Assembly (NCBI RefSeq): GCF_017357225.1
Contig: NZ_CP071604.1
Coordinates: 2,607,001 to 2,671,000, forward strand
DNA: 64,000 nt
Source of the DNA: Rhizobium binae
GTDB lineage: Bacteria > Pseudomonadota > Alphaproteobacteria > Rhizobiales > Rhizobiaceae
Direction of reading: 5' to 3'
Numbering within the stretch: the stretch's first letter is position 1; the number at the start of each line of letters is the position of its first letter. Made by a program: the position numbers and the translations under genes. The notes beneath the pieces were generated by a model that was given only the letters and a program-made list of their open reading frames with translations, did not search any database and was not told where the DNA came from. Below, in pieces: positions 55,799 to 63,949 of the stretch.

Positions 55799-56146
55799 TC
55801 AGACGTAAGCCGTACGGCTGCCGAATGCGCTGGTTTCACCGAAATTCTTCGTGCCGATGCGCTCGCTCTCGCCGGAGAATTCCCCAGGGGCTGCGGCAGC
55901 GGGGTTCGACGAGGCTGATGCCTGACCCTTGCTGCTCTCGGTCGCTTCTATCTTCGCGATCTTCGCTTTCAGGGTCTCGATCGTCGCCTTCTCCTGCTCG
56001 TCCTGCGTCTGCGACAGCGCCGCCTGCTTTTCGGCAAGCTGCGCCTTGAGAGAGGCAAGGTCATCCGACAACCTGGAAGACGAGGCTGAAGCGGCTGAGC
56101 TCAAAAGTGTGGTCCACGAACATGACTTTCGATGATGGAAGGTCAT
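55799..56146 (-). CDS. Hypothetical coiled-coil protein
   Basis: A 115-residue frame. Residues about 25-70 (RLSDDLASLKAQLAEKQAAL, SQTQDEQEKATIETLKAKIA) form a coiled coil, and the C-terminal part is Ala/Ser/Gly-rich with the end GSRTAYV. The N-terminal MTFHHRKSCSWTTLLSSAAS is doubtful; a TTG at about residue 15 may be the true start. The codon use of the middle part is normal. No family is recognised. It converges with the LysG gene, 8 bases apart. Confidence 0.5.
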   Translation of the reverse strand: MTFHHRKSCSWTTLLSSAASASSSRLSDDLASLKAQLAEKQAALSQTQDEQEKATIETLKAKIAKIEATESSKGQASASSNPAAAAPGEFSGESERIGTKNFGETSAFGSRTAYV

Positions 56147-56241
56147 CTTCTAAGCCACGGGCGGTAAAGGCTCCATGAACCTATAGTACCAGTTTCATGA
56201 TGGTCGGTTCAGCTTTCCCATGCCAGTTTCCAGCATCGTCT

Positions 56242-56724
56242 CTATGCGATAGCGACGATCTCCAACTCGTGGCCGTCCGCCTCCACCGCGTCCCCGGCAG
56301 CCTTGCCCATCAAAAGCCGCGCCACCGGCGAGACGTAGGAAATCGATCCGGCCTTGGGATCGGCCTCGTCCTCTCCGACTAGCCGATACGTTTGCACGCG
56401 CCCGTCGTCACGGCGGAAGGTCACGGTGCTGCCGAAGGCAACTACGTCGGCTGACGTGGGGTAAGGCATCAACTGGGCAGTGCGAAGTCTTGCCGCCAAG
56501 TAGCGGAGATCACGCAACGGATTGGCAGCATGCCGCCGCCGTTCATTCACGTCTTCAATGGTGTTCGCCGCATCATAGGCCTCGCGCGCCTGCTGGAATT
56601 GCAGTTCGAGAGCCTTCAATCCCGCTTCCGTAACGAGATTTGGGTACGGGGAAACGGGGCGGTCCGGCAATAGGGTTTCCGACGCGGTTTCGAAACTCTC
56701 TTCCTTGGTGAAGGCAACGGCCAT
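56242..56724 (-). CDS. GreA/GreB family transcription elongation factor
   Basis: A 160-residue protein from ATG 56722-56724. The N-terminal antiparallel coiled-coil includes ALELQFQQAREAYDAANTIE and DLRYLAARLRTAQL, and the C-terminal FKBP-like domain YRLVGEDEADPKAGSISYVS with SPVARLLMGKAAGD. The end GKAAGDAVEADGHELEIVAI is typical. Family members help arrested RNA polymerase by transcript cleavage; the acidic tip residues are not clearly readable. It is a divergent neighbour of mgtC. Confidence 0.85.
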   Translation of the reverse strand: MAVAFTKEESFETASETLLPDRPVSPYPNLVTEAGLKALELQFQQAREAYDAANTIEDVNERRRHAANPLRDLRYLAARLRTAQLMPYPTSADVVAFGSTVTFRRDDGRVQTYRLVGEDEADPKAGSISYVSPVARLLMGKAAGDAVEADGHELEIVAIA

Positions 56725-56923
56725 CAAAACTCCATGTCAGGCCGCAGTGCGTGCCAATTCAATTACTGACAGGCAATTGCGCCCTATATTCGTCGAGACC
56801 ATACATATACCGACTGCGCACGAACGCCAATCTCGCCCATTGGCAGCGGCCTTCCCGGTCACGACCTCGGGAACGTCCTGCCGCGCACAGCGTTTATCGC
56901 CGCGTAGCGTTGAGGAGGATCGA

Positions 56924-56992
56924 ATGCCAGGCGAACGGCGAATGTTTGCGACAACGACTGGAGCGAAACATGCCTTCGTTCCTGACCGATAG
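56924..56992 (+). CDS. Possible leader peptide overlapping the mgtC start
   Basis: A 22-codon frame, MPGERRMFATTTGAKHAFVP plus DR, has a very good ribosome site (GAGGAGG six bases upstream of ATG). It ends with TAG at 56990-56992, 20 bases inside the mgtC gene, in another frame. Such short overlapping frames can couple or attenuate the gene behind. Expression is not proved, and the same G-rich site might serve mgtC with an alternative start. Confidence 0.45.
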   Translation: MPGERRMFATTTGAKHAFVPDR

Positions 56993-57686
56993 CATGCCGC
57001 TGACGCCGAGCTGGTGGGAAATCGCCGCGCGGATCGCACTGACGGTGATCGCAGGCGGCCTTATCGGGCTCGATCGCGAGCGCGGTGGCCATGCAGCCGG
57101 CTTCAGGACGACAATCCTCGTAGCGCTCGCCGCCTGCTTGGCAATGGTCCAGGCAAATCTTCTTCTGTCGACTTACGGAAAAACCTTCAGCTACTTCACG
57201 CAGATGGACGTACTGCGCTTCCCTCTCGGTGTCCTGACGGGCGTTGGCTTCCTCGGCGGCGGGGCGATCCTCAGGCGCGGCGACATGATGACCGGCGTCA
57301 CCACCGCGGCGACCCTGTGGTTCATGACGGTGGTCGGCCTCTGCTTCGGAGGCGGCCAGATTGTCACCGGAACGGTGGCGACGGCTGTCGCCTTCATCGT
57401 CCTGTCGCCGATGAAGCGGCTGGACACGTGGCTGACCTGCGAACGCAAGGCAACGCTCGTCATCCACAGCTCCGAAGCCGATGTACCCGACCTGTCGGAG
57501 GTGCTGAACCCCTTGGGATGCCGTGCCCTGTTTGTTTCATACGGGCCAACGAGCGACGGCCGGACAGGCCTGACATTCGAGCTAAGATGGATGGCAAAGG
57601 ACCGCGAGGCGTCGTCCCGGGCACTTCTGGACGCGCTTTCCGTCTATGACGTTGCGGGTTTCTCGATGCAATCGACGACGACCTGA
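56970..57686 (+). CDS. MgtC/SapB family membrane protein
   Basis: A 238-residue protein. The N-terminal MgtC domain (LTVIAGGLIGLDRERGGHAAG, FRTTILVALAACLAM, GVGFLGGGAILRRGD, TTAATLWFMTVVGLCFGGG) has four to five hydrophobic segments, and an ACT-like C-terminal domain follows (about residues 155-235). MgtC proteins inhibit ATP synthase in Salmonella and help growth in low magnesium or hosts. I start at ATG 56970 with GGAG 7 bases upstream. A 22-codon frame overlaps this start. Confidence 0.9.
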   Translation: MPSFLTDSMPLTPSWWEIAARIALTVIAGGLIGLDRERGGHAAGFRTTILVALAACLAMVQANLLLSTYGKTFSYFTQMDVLRFPLGVLTGVGFLGGGAILRRGDMMTGVTTAATLWFMTVVGLCFGGGQIVTGTVATAVAFIVLSPMKRLDTWLTCERKATLVIHSSEADVPDLSEVLNPLGCRALFVSYGPTSDGRTGLTFELRWMAKDREASSRALLDALSVYDVAGFSMQSTTT

Positions 57687-57703
57687 GATCCCGGACGGCC
57701 TTG

Positions 57704-57889
57704 CTATTTGGCGGCGTGTTCGGGCTTGCCCTTTCTCTTGGTCGAGGCGAATTCCTCCAACTGCCTTTCGCTCATGGACTCGACCATCTGCCTCGAAGCG
57801 CCCTTCAGTTCTTTTTTGGGCGTCTCGCCACGCTTGGCCGAGAGTGCTGCGCCTGCTGCCTTCTGCTGGGCCTTGGACTTGGCTGGCAT
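57704..57889 (-). CDS. DUF3008-like small protein
   Basis: A 61-residue protein, MPAKSKAQQKAAGAALSAKR then GETPKKELKGASRQMVESMS and the end KRKGKPEHAAK. This is the Lys/Ala-rich DUF3008 pattern (small, charged, intrinsically flexible), seen in many proteobacteria near stress genes. GGAGG lies upstream of the ATG (57887-57889). It is followed by DUF2945- and DUF2171-like genes on the same strand. Confidence 0.85.
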   Translation of the reverse strand: MPAKSKAQQKAAGAALSAKRGETPKKELKGASRQMVESMSERQLEEFASTKRKGKPEHAAK

Positions 57890-57917
57890 ATCGAAACCTC
57901 CTTATCTGGTGAGGCCC

Positions 57918-58127
57918 TCAAAGCTTGCTGAGTTCGTCGGGCCTGTGCGCCGCTCGTTTTCCCGATTTATCGCTTTCGACGATATATTGCGGCTCCGCCG
58001 CCGACGCCTTCACCTTGTGACCCTTGATTTTGGTCGGGCTAGTCTGCTTCCTGACCACCTTGCCGTCGGTCTTTCCCTGGCTGGTATCCCAGCTCACTTC
58101 ATCGCCTTTTTTCAATTGCTTGGACAT
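57918..58127 (-). CDS. DUF2945 (hypervirulence-associated TUDOR-like) protein
   Basis: A 69-residue protein. LKKGDEVSWDTSQGKTDGKV and HKVKASAAEPQYIVESDKSG are the two halves of the DUF2945 TUDOR-like barrel, ending in KRAAHRPDELSKL. The function is unknown. It lies 28 bases from the DUF3008 gene and 51 bases from the DUF2171 gene, all on the minus strand. Confidence 0.88.
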   Translation of the reverse strand: MSKQLKKGDEVSWDTSQGKTDGKVVRKQTSPTKIKGHKVKASAAEPQYIVESDKSGKRAAHRPDELSKL

Positions 58128-58178
58128 GGTCGCCCCTGCGGCGAGCAGGCTGCGGCCGAAGCCGCAGCCGATTGCCCG

Positions 58179-58412
58179 TCAGTTGATGGTGGCCCACTGG
58201 CTGCGGACATCCCTGGCGTTCTTCGATAGATGAACGTGAGCGTCGACATGGTCGACCCAGTCGAGCGGAATCAGATGATGCTTGCCATCTTCCGAGTCGC
58301 TCTTGGTCAGCTTGATGCGGGTGGGACCGTCGAGATGATCCACCGTCCCGACATGCGTGCCATCGGCCGTCAGCACTTCCATATGTTCGCGAATCTGATC
58401 TGCAGAAATCAT
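58179..58412 (-). CDS. DUF2171-like protein
   Basis: A 77-residue protein from ATG 58410-58412, preceded by AAAGGAGG. MISADQIREHMEVLTADGTH and VGTVDHLDGPTRIKLTKSDS with HHLIPLDWVDHVDAHVHLSK form the DUF2171 (PRC-like barrel) domain. Proteins of this type occur beside stress and general response genes in rhizobia. It is the first gene of the three-gene minus-strand set. Confidence 0.87.
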   Translation of the reverse strand: MISADQIREHMEVLTADGTHVGTVDHLDGPTRIKLTKSDSEDGKHHLIPLDWVDHVDAHVHLSKNARDVRSQWATIN

Positions 58413-58920
58413 CGCTTCCTCCTTTGCGCCATTGTCAGATACCTGACGGCAACGGCGTGGAGAGCACATGGTTCCAATGCGTCTTGCCGCATCCCAAAAC
58501 TGAGCTTGATCGGCGCACCTGCGGGTGTCGCCAGTGTCAGCGCAGACACTTGAAATTGTTTATAAACTTCGATCCCGCCTCCCATAATCCCCAAGAGACG
58601 CCACGCTGCACCTAAATACGAAAAGCAGCAGGGCTTTGCATAGCGTTATCGAGATGCCAACTTGCTTATCCGCTTCGACAGACTACCGAGGTGCGGCTGA
58701 TGAAGCCGTTATGGATCATCGGGGTCGAACTGTCGATGAGTTCGAGAATTGGCATCAAGAACATGCGGGCTAAGCAAGTGGATCGATGTCCAGCGCCCGG
58801 CAAACGCGATCAGCCCGCGCAGACGATACAGCCCCGCCCCTGCATGCCGTGACAACTACTCGCCGCACTATTGCGGCATTAATCCCCAGATTGACGCATC
58901 GATATATTCGTCGCTGCAGG
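58413..58920. other. 508-base gap without recognisable gene
   Basis: The gap lies upstream of the DUF2171-like gene and downstream of the peroxiredoxin gene. A few frames (for example 58409-58594 on the minus strand) show no domain features. Its right part, around 58765-58840, has gene-like composition and might be decayed coding DNA, but no family can be named. Confidence 0.4.
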
Positions 58921-59601
58921 TTAGCGTCCGAGGCTGCTGGCGGCGGCGATGATCTCCGCCGCGGTCGGGAAGATGCACAGGCTGTTCGGCCCGTCGAGCG
59001 CTTCGATTTGTGCCCAACTGATGGTGCCGTTCGCGTCGACCAGGAAGTGCCCGACGAGTTGGGTAGCGTGTTTTTCGAATATTGCGTTATCGGATTCATC
59101 AAGCTCGAAGCGGTCCTTGGCGTTGAGGATCGCGTTGGCTTCCATCGGGTGTAGCGGTTCCGGCAGCTCGCCCGTCGGATTGATGCGTGCCGCTTGGAAT
59201 TGCGCCATCGTCGCGCCGTATGGCCATTCGGACGGTTCGCTGCTGCCATCGGGCAAGAACTCGCCATACGGCACGCCGTAGGCGCGATGTGTTCGGCAGT
59301 CTGGGTCGCACAGAAGCGTTACCGGCGTCGGCCGGTGACGGAAATACAGGCGGGCGCGTTCCACCGGCGTGTTGATAACGGCCACCGTCTCCACCCCGGC
59401 GGCGCGCAGGGTCGGCTGCACGCTGGCGAGCTGTTCTACCTGACGCCGGCAGAACGGGCAGTGCAGCCCGCGAAAGAAGCCGATCAAGAACGGGCGACCG
59501 CTCAAGTCGGCGAGCGAGACCGTTCCGTCGAGGTTGGCCGTCGCCAGCGCGAACGCGGGCGCCGAATCTCCAGGCTGCAGCGGGCGCTTCTGGTCTCCCA
59601 T
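58921..59601 (-). CDS. Peroxiredoxin-like (AhpC/TSA fold) protein
   Basis: A 226-residue protein. ALATANLDGTVSLADLSGRP begins the thioredoxin-like fold, and the redox site is GLHCPFCRRQVEQL, a CxxC motif, more like PRXL-type thioredoxin reductases than classical 2-Cys peroxiredoxins (PxxxTxxC is not kept). DCRTHRAYGVPYGEF and VGHFLVDANGTISW follow. It may reduce peroxides or disulfides. The start ATG (59599-59601) has GGAATAATTCC-like context and no strong site. Confidence 0.82.
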   Translation of the reverse strand: MGDQKRPLQPGDSAPAFALATANLDGTVSLADLSGRPFLIGFFRGLHCPFCRRQVEQLASVQPTLRAAGVETVAVINTPVERARLYFRHRPTPVTLLCDPDCRTHRAYGVPYGEFLPDGSSEPSEWPYGATMAQFQAARINPTGELPEPLHPMEANAILNAKDRFELDESDNAIFEKHATQLVGHFLVDANGTISWAQIEALDGPNSLCIFPTAAEIIAAASSLGR

Positions 59602-59830
59602 GGAATAATTCCTTTTTCGTATTGTCCAGGTGAACGACCGAAATTCAACTCTATCACTTGTCGCAAGAAGGCCAAGCGCTCGATGCTTGAGATGACTGGG
59701 TGCTGTTCGGCATTCGCGCTCTGACCGGTGTCAAGGCTCACCCGTTGCAGCCGCTACATAATCCCGTAAAAGTTTCATGGAACTTCAATTCGGTGAACAA
59801 TGTGAGTCTGGAACTGGGGAAGAGGACTCC

Positions 59831-60671
59831 ATGCTGAAGGTGGCTGCGGCACAGACGTTCGTTTCGGCTGATATTGCCGAGAACGGGAGGAGGATACGGA
59901 GGCTGATTTCGAGCGCGGCGGCTCAAGGCGTGCGACTTATCAATTTCTGCGAAGGCGCGCTTTCCGGATATGGAAAATTTCAGATCCTTGAGCAGGACGA
60001 TTGGCAGACCTTTGATTTGGGCGGCTCAAGAGGCCGAGCTTCGCGCCATCGCCGAGCTTTGCGGGAAACTTCGCATTTTTGCGGTTGTCGGCGGAGCACA
60101 TCGGCTCTCCAATGGTCATCCTCCCCACAACAGTCTCTATGTCCTCTCTGAGAGTGGCGCCCTAATCACCAGATACGACAAAAGGTTTCTGTCGAATTCG
60201 CAACTGGGCGGCTGGTATACACCTGGAACACAACCGATCATCTTCGAAGTGGACAGCTAACGATTTGGCTGTGCGATCTGCATCAAATCTCAGTTCGAGG
60301 AGGTTTTCCGCGAATACGAGCGATTGAGCGTCGATGGGGTTCTGTTCTCGTCATACGGGATTGCGCCCTACTTCCAAATCGCCTTGCGAGCCCACGCAGG
60401 CGTGAACTGCATCTGGATCATCGCAGCTACTCCCGTACAGAAAGCCCATAAGGGACCTGCCGGGGTGATTGGACCGGACGGAGTCTGGGGCGCGCGATGT
60501 GCAGCGCTGCCCGAACCAGAGTTCGCCATGGCGACGTTGGACCGAAACGATTCCGCCGACGACATCCCACTACAAAAGGCGCGGCCGTGGCGAGCCAGAG
60601 CACGGCAAGGAGACATCTATCGGGAGAAGATGGTGGACGACCCGAGGAGTCGTGACAGAAACGGGTACTGA
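59831..60671 (+). pseudogene. Broken carbon-nitrogen hydrolase (nitrilase family)
   Basis: ATG 59831 starts MLKVAAAQTFVSADIAENGR, the usual first strand, with the catalytic Glu in NFCEGALSGYG. One extra base near 60015-60020 moves the rest, WAAQEAELRAIAELCGKLRI and the catalytic Lys in YDKRFLSNSQLGGWYTPG, into another frame. A TAA at 60258-60260 then interrupts it, and beyond it the catalytic Cys motif GCAICIK and VLFSSYGIAPYFQIA continue in the same frame to 60671. A frameshift and a stop therefore break a single full-length gene. Confidence 0.88.
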
Positions 60672-60959
60672 TGCGGCGATCGCTTGCCACAGAGCCCCGC
60701 CCATCGCCCCGTGGCCACCATGTCCTTCTGAGCGGCCCTGCCGCTATCCGCTGCAGTCGCGCCCATGAATACTCCGTCCATGGACCATGCATTTGGCCAC
60801 GAAGCCACGCCGGGAGTGCGATACGATCATTCAATATCGTTGATGTTATCCATAAACTCTATTCGTTTGAATGATGGGTTCGCAAAGGCCATATTAGCAG
60901 CATGGACATGGACGAACCTCCCATCGCGACCATGTCTCGGCTCAAGAAAGGAACTGAAA

Positions 60960-61160
60960 ATGACCACGCTCACCTATCGGGGTGGTGGCAAGCCCCTCAC
61001 CTCCAGCGAAGGCCGCTTCGATCTGGGATATTATGCCCACAAGCTTGTTCTCGCCTGGACCCGCTGGCAGACCGCCCGCGAAATCGAAGCCATGCCGTTT
61101 GACGTTCGCAAGGATATCGGCTGGCCGAGCACCGACGACAGCAAACACCGGACCATATAA
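60960..61160 (+). CDS. Small DUF1127-like protein
   Basis: A 66-residue protein from ATG 60960, preceded by AAAGGAA. The C-terminal half LVLAWTRWQTAREIEAMPFD then VRKDIGWPSTD has the DUF1127 shape (WxxRRxxxxLxxLpxxxxxDIGxp). Such proteins occur in many copies in rhizobia and are thought to act in RNA and phosphate-related regulation. A clear terminator follows. The preceding 288 bases (60672-60959) show no gene. Confidence 0.72.
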   Translation: MTTLTYRGGGKPLTSSEGRFDLGYYAHKLVLAWTRWQTAREIEAMPFDVRKDIGWPSTDDSKHRTI

Positions 61161-61187
61161 TGAATGCGACATTCCTCCTGAGATGAG

Positions 61188-61220
61188 GGCGGCGTCTGCA
61201 TCACGCAACGCCGCCTTTTT
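61188..61220 (+). terminator. Rho-independent terminator
   Basis: An 8-bp stem, GGCGGCGT (61188-61195) and ACGCCGCC (61208-61215), is followed by five T. It ends the DUF1127-like gene. Confidence 0.9.
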
Positions 61221-61456
61221 CGTATCCGCCATCCCGTTCCCGATCGTTCATCAGCCCCTCAATATCCACTGCCTGTGAGCCTCTCTTCCGGCCCGCCCGC
61301 GCCCACGACTGCGACTTGCCCGGTCAAATCACGGTCAATGTCGCATATTTGCTCTTCACGGCCGCATTTTTCCATGCCAGTGTCGCTTTCAGGACATCGG
61401 CGCGACGCATTCCGCGCAACGAATATGTCATCGCCCCTCGAGCATGGATTTTTGCA

Positions 61457-62476
61457 ATGAACAGGATGCAGATCAAGAAGCGTTCGCTGGTCTTCTTTAT
61501 GGTACCGCAATTCACCATGCTGCCTTTCTCGGCCGCCGTGGACACGTTGCGCATCGCCAACCGCATGCTCGGCTACCAGGCCTATACCTGGCGGCTTGCC
61601 TCCCTCGACGGGGAAAAAGTCTATTCTTCTTGCGGTATCGGCGTCGAGGCAAATTCCTCACTCGCAGAGGAGCGCCGCCATCTCGGTGGCGAAAATCGGC
61701 CGGGCATGGTGCTCGTCTGTTCCGGCATCGATGTCGAGCAGTTCAACAACAAATCGGTCAATGCCTGGCTGCGCGAATGCTACAATCGCGGCGTTGCCGT
61801 CGGCAGCCTCTGTACGGGCGCGCATGTGCTGGCCCAGGCCGGCCTGCTCAACGGCAAACGCTGCGCCATCCATTGGGAAAACCTGCCGGGCTTCTCCGAA
61901 GCCTTCCCGCAGGCGGAGGTCTATGCCGATCTCTACGAAATCGACGGCAACCTCTATACCTGCGCTGGCGGCACCGCCTCGCTCGACATGATGCTGAACC
62001 TCGTCGGCGAGGATTTCGGCGAAAGCCTGGTCAACCGCATCTGCGAACAGCACCTCACCGACCGCGTGCGCAACCCGCACGACCGTCAGCGCCTGCCGCT
62101 GCGGGCCCGCCTCGGCGTGCAGAATGCCAAGGTCCTGTCGATCATCGAACTGATGGAAGGCAATCTGGCCGAGCCGTTGTCGCTGATCGAGATCGCCGAT
62201 GGCGCCGGCCTTTCACGGCGCCAGATCGAGCGGCTGTTCCGCCAGGAGATGGGTCGCTCGCCGGCCCGCTACTATCTGGAGATCCGCCTCGACCGCGCCC
62301 GCCACCTGCTGGTGCAGTCTTCGATGCCTGTCGTCGAGGTCGCCGTCGCCTGCGGCTTCGTTTCGGCCTCGCATTTCTCCAAGTGTTATCGCGAACTCTA
62401 CCATCGCTCGCCGCAGCAGGAGCGCGCCGAGCGCAAGATGACCATGGCTACCGCGCGTCAGGCCGTTGCGGCTTGA
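61457..62476 (+). CDS. GlxA-type AraC family regulator
   Basis: A 339-residue regulator. The N-terminal DJ-1/PfpI-like domain (RSLVFFMVPQFTMLPFSAAV, VGSLCTGAHVLAQAGLLNGK with the Cys position) and the C-terminal AraC HTH (EIADGAGLSRRQIERLFRQE, VAVACGFVSASHFSKCYREL) form the GlxA pattern. Such regulators respond to betaine, carnitine or amine compounds. No clear target is beside it. I start at ATG 61457; ATG 61466 is also possible. Confidence 0.9.
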   Translation: MNRMQIKKRSLVFFMVPQFTMLPFSAAVDTLRIANRMLGYQAYTWRLASLDGEKVYSSCGIGVEANSSLAEERRHLGGENRPGMVLVCSGIDVEQFNNKSVNAWLRECYNRGVAVGSLCTGAHVLAQAGLLNGKRCAIHWENLPGFSEAFPQAEVYADLYEIDGNLYTCAGGTASLDMMLNLVGEDFGESLVNRICEQHLTDRVRNPHDRQRLPLRARLGVQNAKVLSIIELMEGNLAEPLSLIEIADGAGLSRRQIERLFRQEMGRSPARYYLEIRLDRARHLLVQSSMPVVEVAVACGFVSASHFSKCYRELYHRSPQQERAERKMTMATARQAVAA

Positions 62477-62509
62477 GGTGACCGCAACACAAGAGTCTGA
62501 GCATCCCTT

Positions 62510-62597
62510 CGTCATGCTCGGCCTTGTACTGCCTTGTGCCGAGCATCCAACCAGGGGTTGATAGCACAGCAGCCTCGGCACAAGGCCGAGGCTGACG
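62510..62597. repeat. RIME-like element, copy 4
   Basis: CGTCATGCTCGGC...GCCGAGC and GCCTCGGCACAAGGCCGAGGC stems end in TGACG, the same layout as at 8802, 24163 and 34004. Here the left arm contains a partial duplication (CTTGTACTGCCTTGTGCC). It sits between the GlxA-type and PleD-like genes, which converge. Confidence 0.8.
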
Positions 62598-62617
62598 ACC
62601 AGTGGCGACAGCCTACC

Positions 62618-63949
62618 CTACTGCGCCGCCTCCTCCGTCATCCTGGCGTCGGAATAGACCTGGTTGCGGCCCCGGTGTTTGGCCATGTAGAGGAACTGGT
62701 CGGCGGCGTTGAGATAGTTCTCGAAGGTTTCGTAGCCCTCGATTTCGGCGATGCCGATCGAGATGGTGACGCCGAGCTCCTCGTCGTCGGCGGTGACCTT
62801 CAACCGCGAAATATCGGAGCGGATCTCGTCGCAAAGCTTGGTCGCGGCAGCCGAATCCATCTGCGGGAAAAGGATGGCGAATTCTTCGCCGCCAAGCCGC
62901 GAGAGAAGATTGTCGCTCCCCTCGAAGATCGTAAACAGCCGGTTGGCGACCGCCTTCAGCACCTTGTCGCCGATCTCGTGACCGTAGGTATCGTTCAGAC
63001 GCTTGAAATGGTCGATATCGAGGATGGCGACGGAACTCGGCACTTTCAGCCGCAGGCACTCGTTCACCAGCTTTGGGCCGTTGTCGTAAAAATAGCGGCG
63101 GTTATAGAGGCCGGTCAGATAATCGCACGCCGCCGCCGCCCTCAGCTGCCGCATCTGCGCGAGCGTCTCGGCATTGTTGGCAATGCGGCATTGCAGCTCC
63201 TCGGCGACGAAGGGCCGGTAGAGGAAATCGCTGGCGCCGGCTTTGAGAAAACTGGCGGAAAGCATGCGGTCGTTGGACGAAGACACGCCGATGACACGCA
63301 GCCTGTCGGAACCGAAGCGATGGCGGATGCGCCGCGTCAGCTCGTAGCCGCTCATATCGGGCATATGGTGATCGGTGACGACCAGTTCGATATCGCCATA
63401 GGCTTCGAGCGCGGCCAGCGCCTCAAGTCCCGAGCTTGCCTCGACGACGAGATATTGCTGTGCCTTCAGGAGGTCGACCAGAACCTGGCGCGCCGAGACG
63501 ACATCGTCGACGACGAGCACCCGCGTCTTGCGGTTGGAGATCGCCCGGCGGACGGCAGCGACCAGATTGTCGAGCGCGAACTCATTGTCCTTCAGCACGT
63601 AATCGATGACATTGCGCTCCATGATCCTGTTGCGCGTGTTGAGATCGAACGTGGCGGTAAAGACGATCGCCGGAATATCGTGCTCGATCGTGCAGTCGAG
63701 CGCCTCGCCATAAGGCGAATCCGGCAGGTTGAGATCGACGACGGCCATGGTGTAGCCGTGACCGTCTTCGGCAAGTTCCCTGCGCAGCGCCTTCAGCGAC
63801 GAGCAGCATTTGACGGCAAGCCCAAGCTCCGTCTGGAACCGATGACAGAGCACGGCGGAAAACATTCGGGAATCTTCAACCAGAAGTATTTTGAGCCCGC
63901 CGGAGCGCAGCCCGGTGCCATCCCGGTGAAAATCCGCTTGAAAAGCCAC
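62618..63949 (-). CDS. pleD: PleD-like response regulator diguanylate cyclase
   Basis: A 443-residue protein with two receiver domains and GGDEF output. The first receiver (about 18-137) has LLVEDSRMFS, AVVDLNLPDSPYG and YVLKDNE; the second (about 142-260) VLVVDDVVSAR and VVTDHHMPDMSGY, so both Asp are present. The GGDEF domain has LTGLYNRRYFYD and SRLGGEEFAILFP. It should make c-di-GMP. The position of the usual inhibitory RxxD reads EGSD, so product inhibition may be weaker. PleD controls motile-to-sessile change in Caulobacter; the symbol rests on domain order. Confidence 0.9.
   Translation of the reverse strand: MAFQADFHRDGTGLRSGGLKILLVEDSRMFSAVLCHRFQTELGLAVKCCSSLKALRRELAEDGHGYTMAVVDLNLPDSPYGEALDCTIEHDIPAIVFTATFDLNTRNRIMERNVIDYVLKDNEFALDNLVAAVRRAISNRKTRVLVVDDVVSARQVLVDLLKAQQYLVVEASSGLEALAALEAYGDIELVVTDHHMPDMSGYELTRRIRHRFGSDRLRVIGVSSSNDRMLSASFLKAGASDFLYRPFVAEELQCRIANNAETLAQMRQLRAAAACDYLTGLYNRRYFYDNGPKLVNECLRLKVPSSVAILDIDHFKRLNDTYGHEIGDKVLKAVANRLFTIFEGSDNLLSRLGGEEFAILFPQMDSAAATKLCDEIRSDISRLKVTADDEELGVTISIGIAEIEGYETFENYLNAADQFLYMAKHRGRNQVYSDARMTEEAAQ

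Noticed and set aside
58409..58594. Minus-strand 61-codon frame before the DUF2171 gene
   Set aside because: No family features, no convincing ribosome site, and it overlaps the promoter region of the small-gene set.
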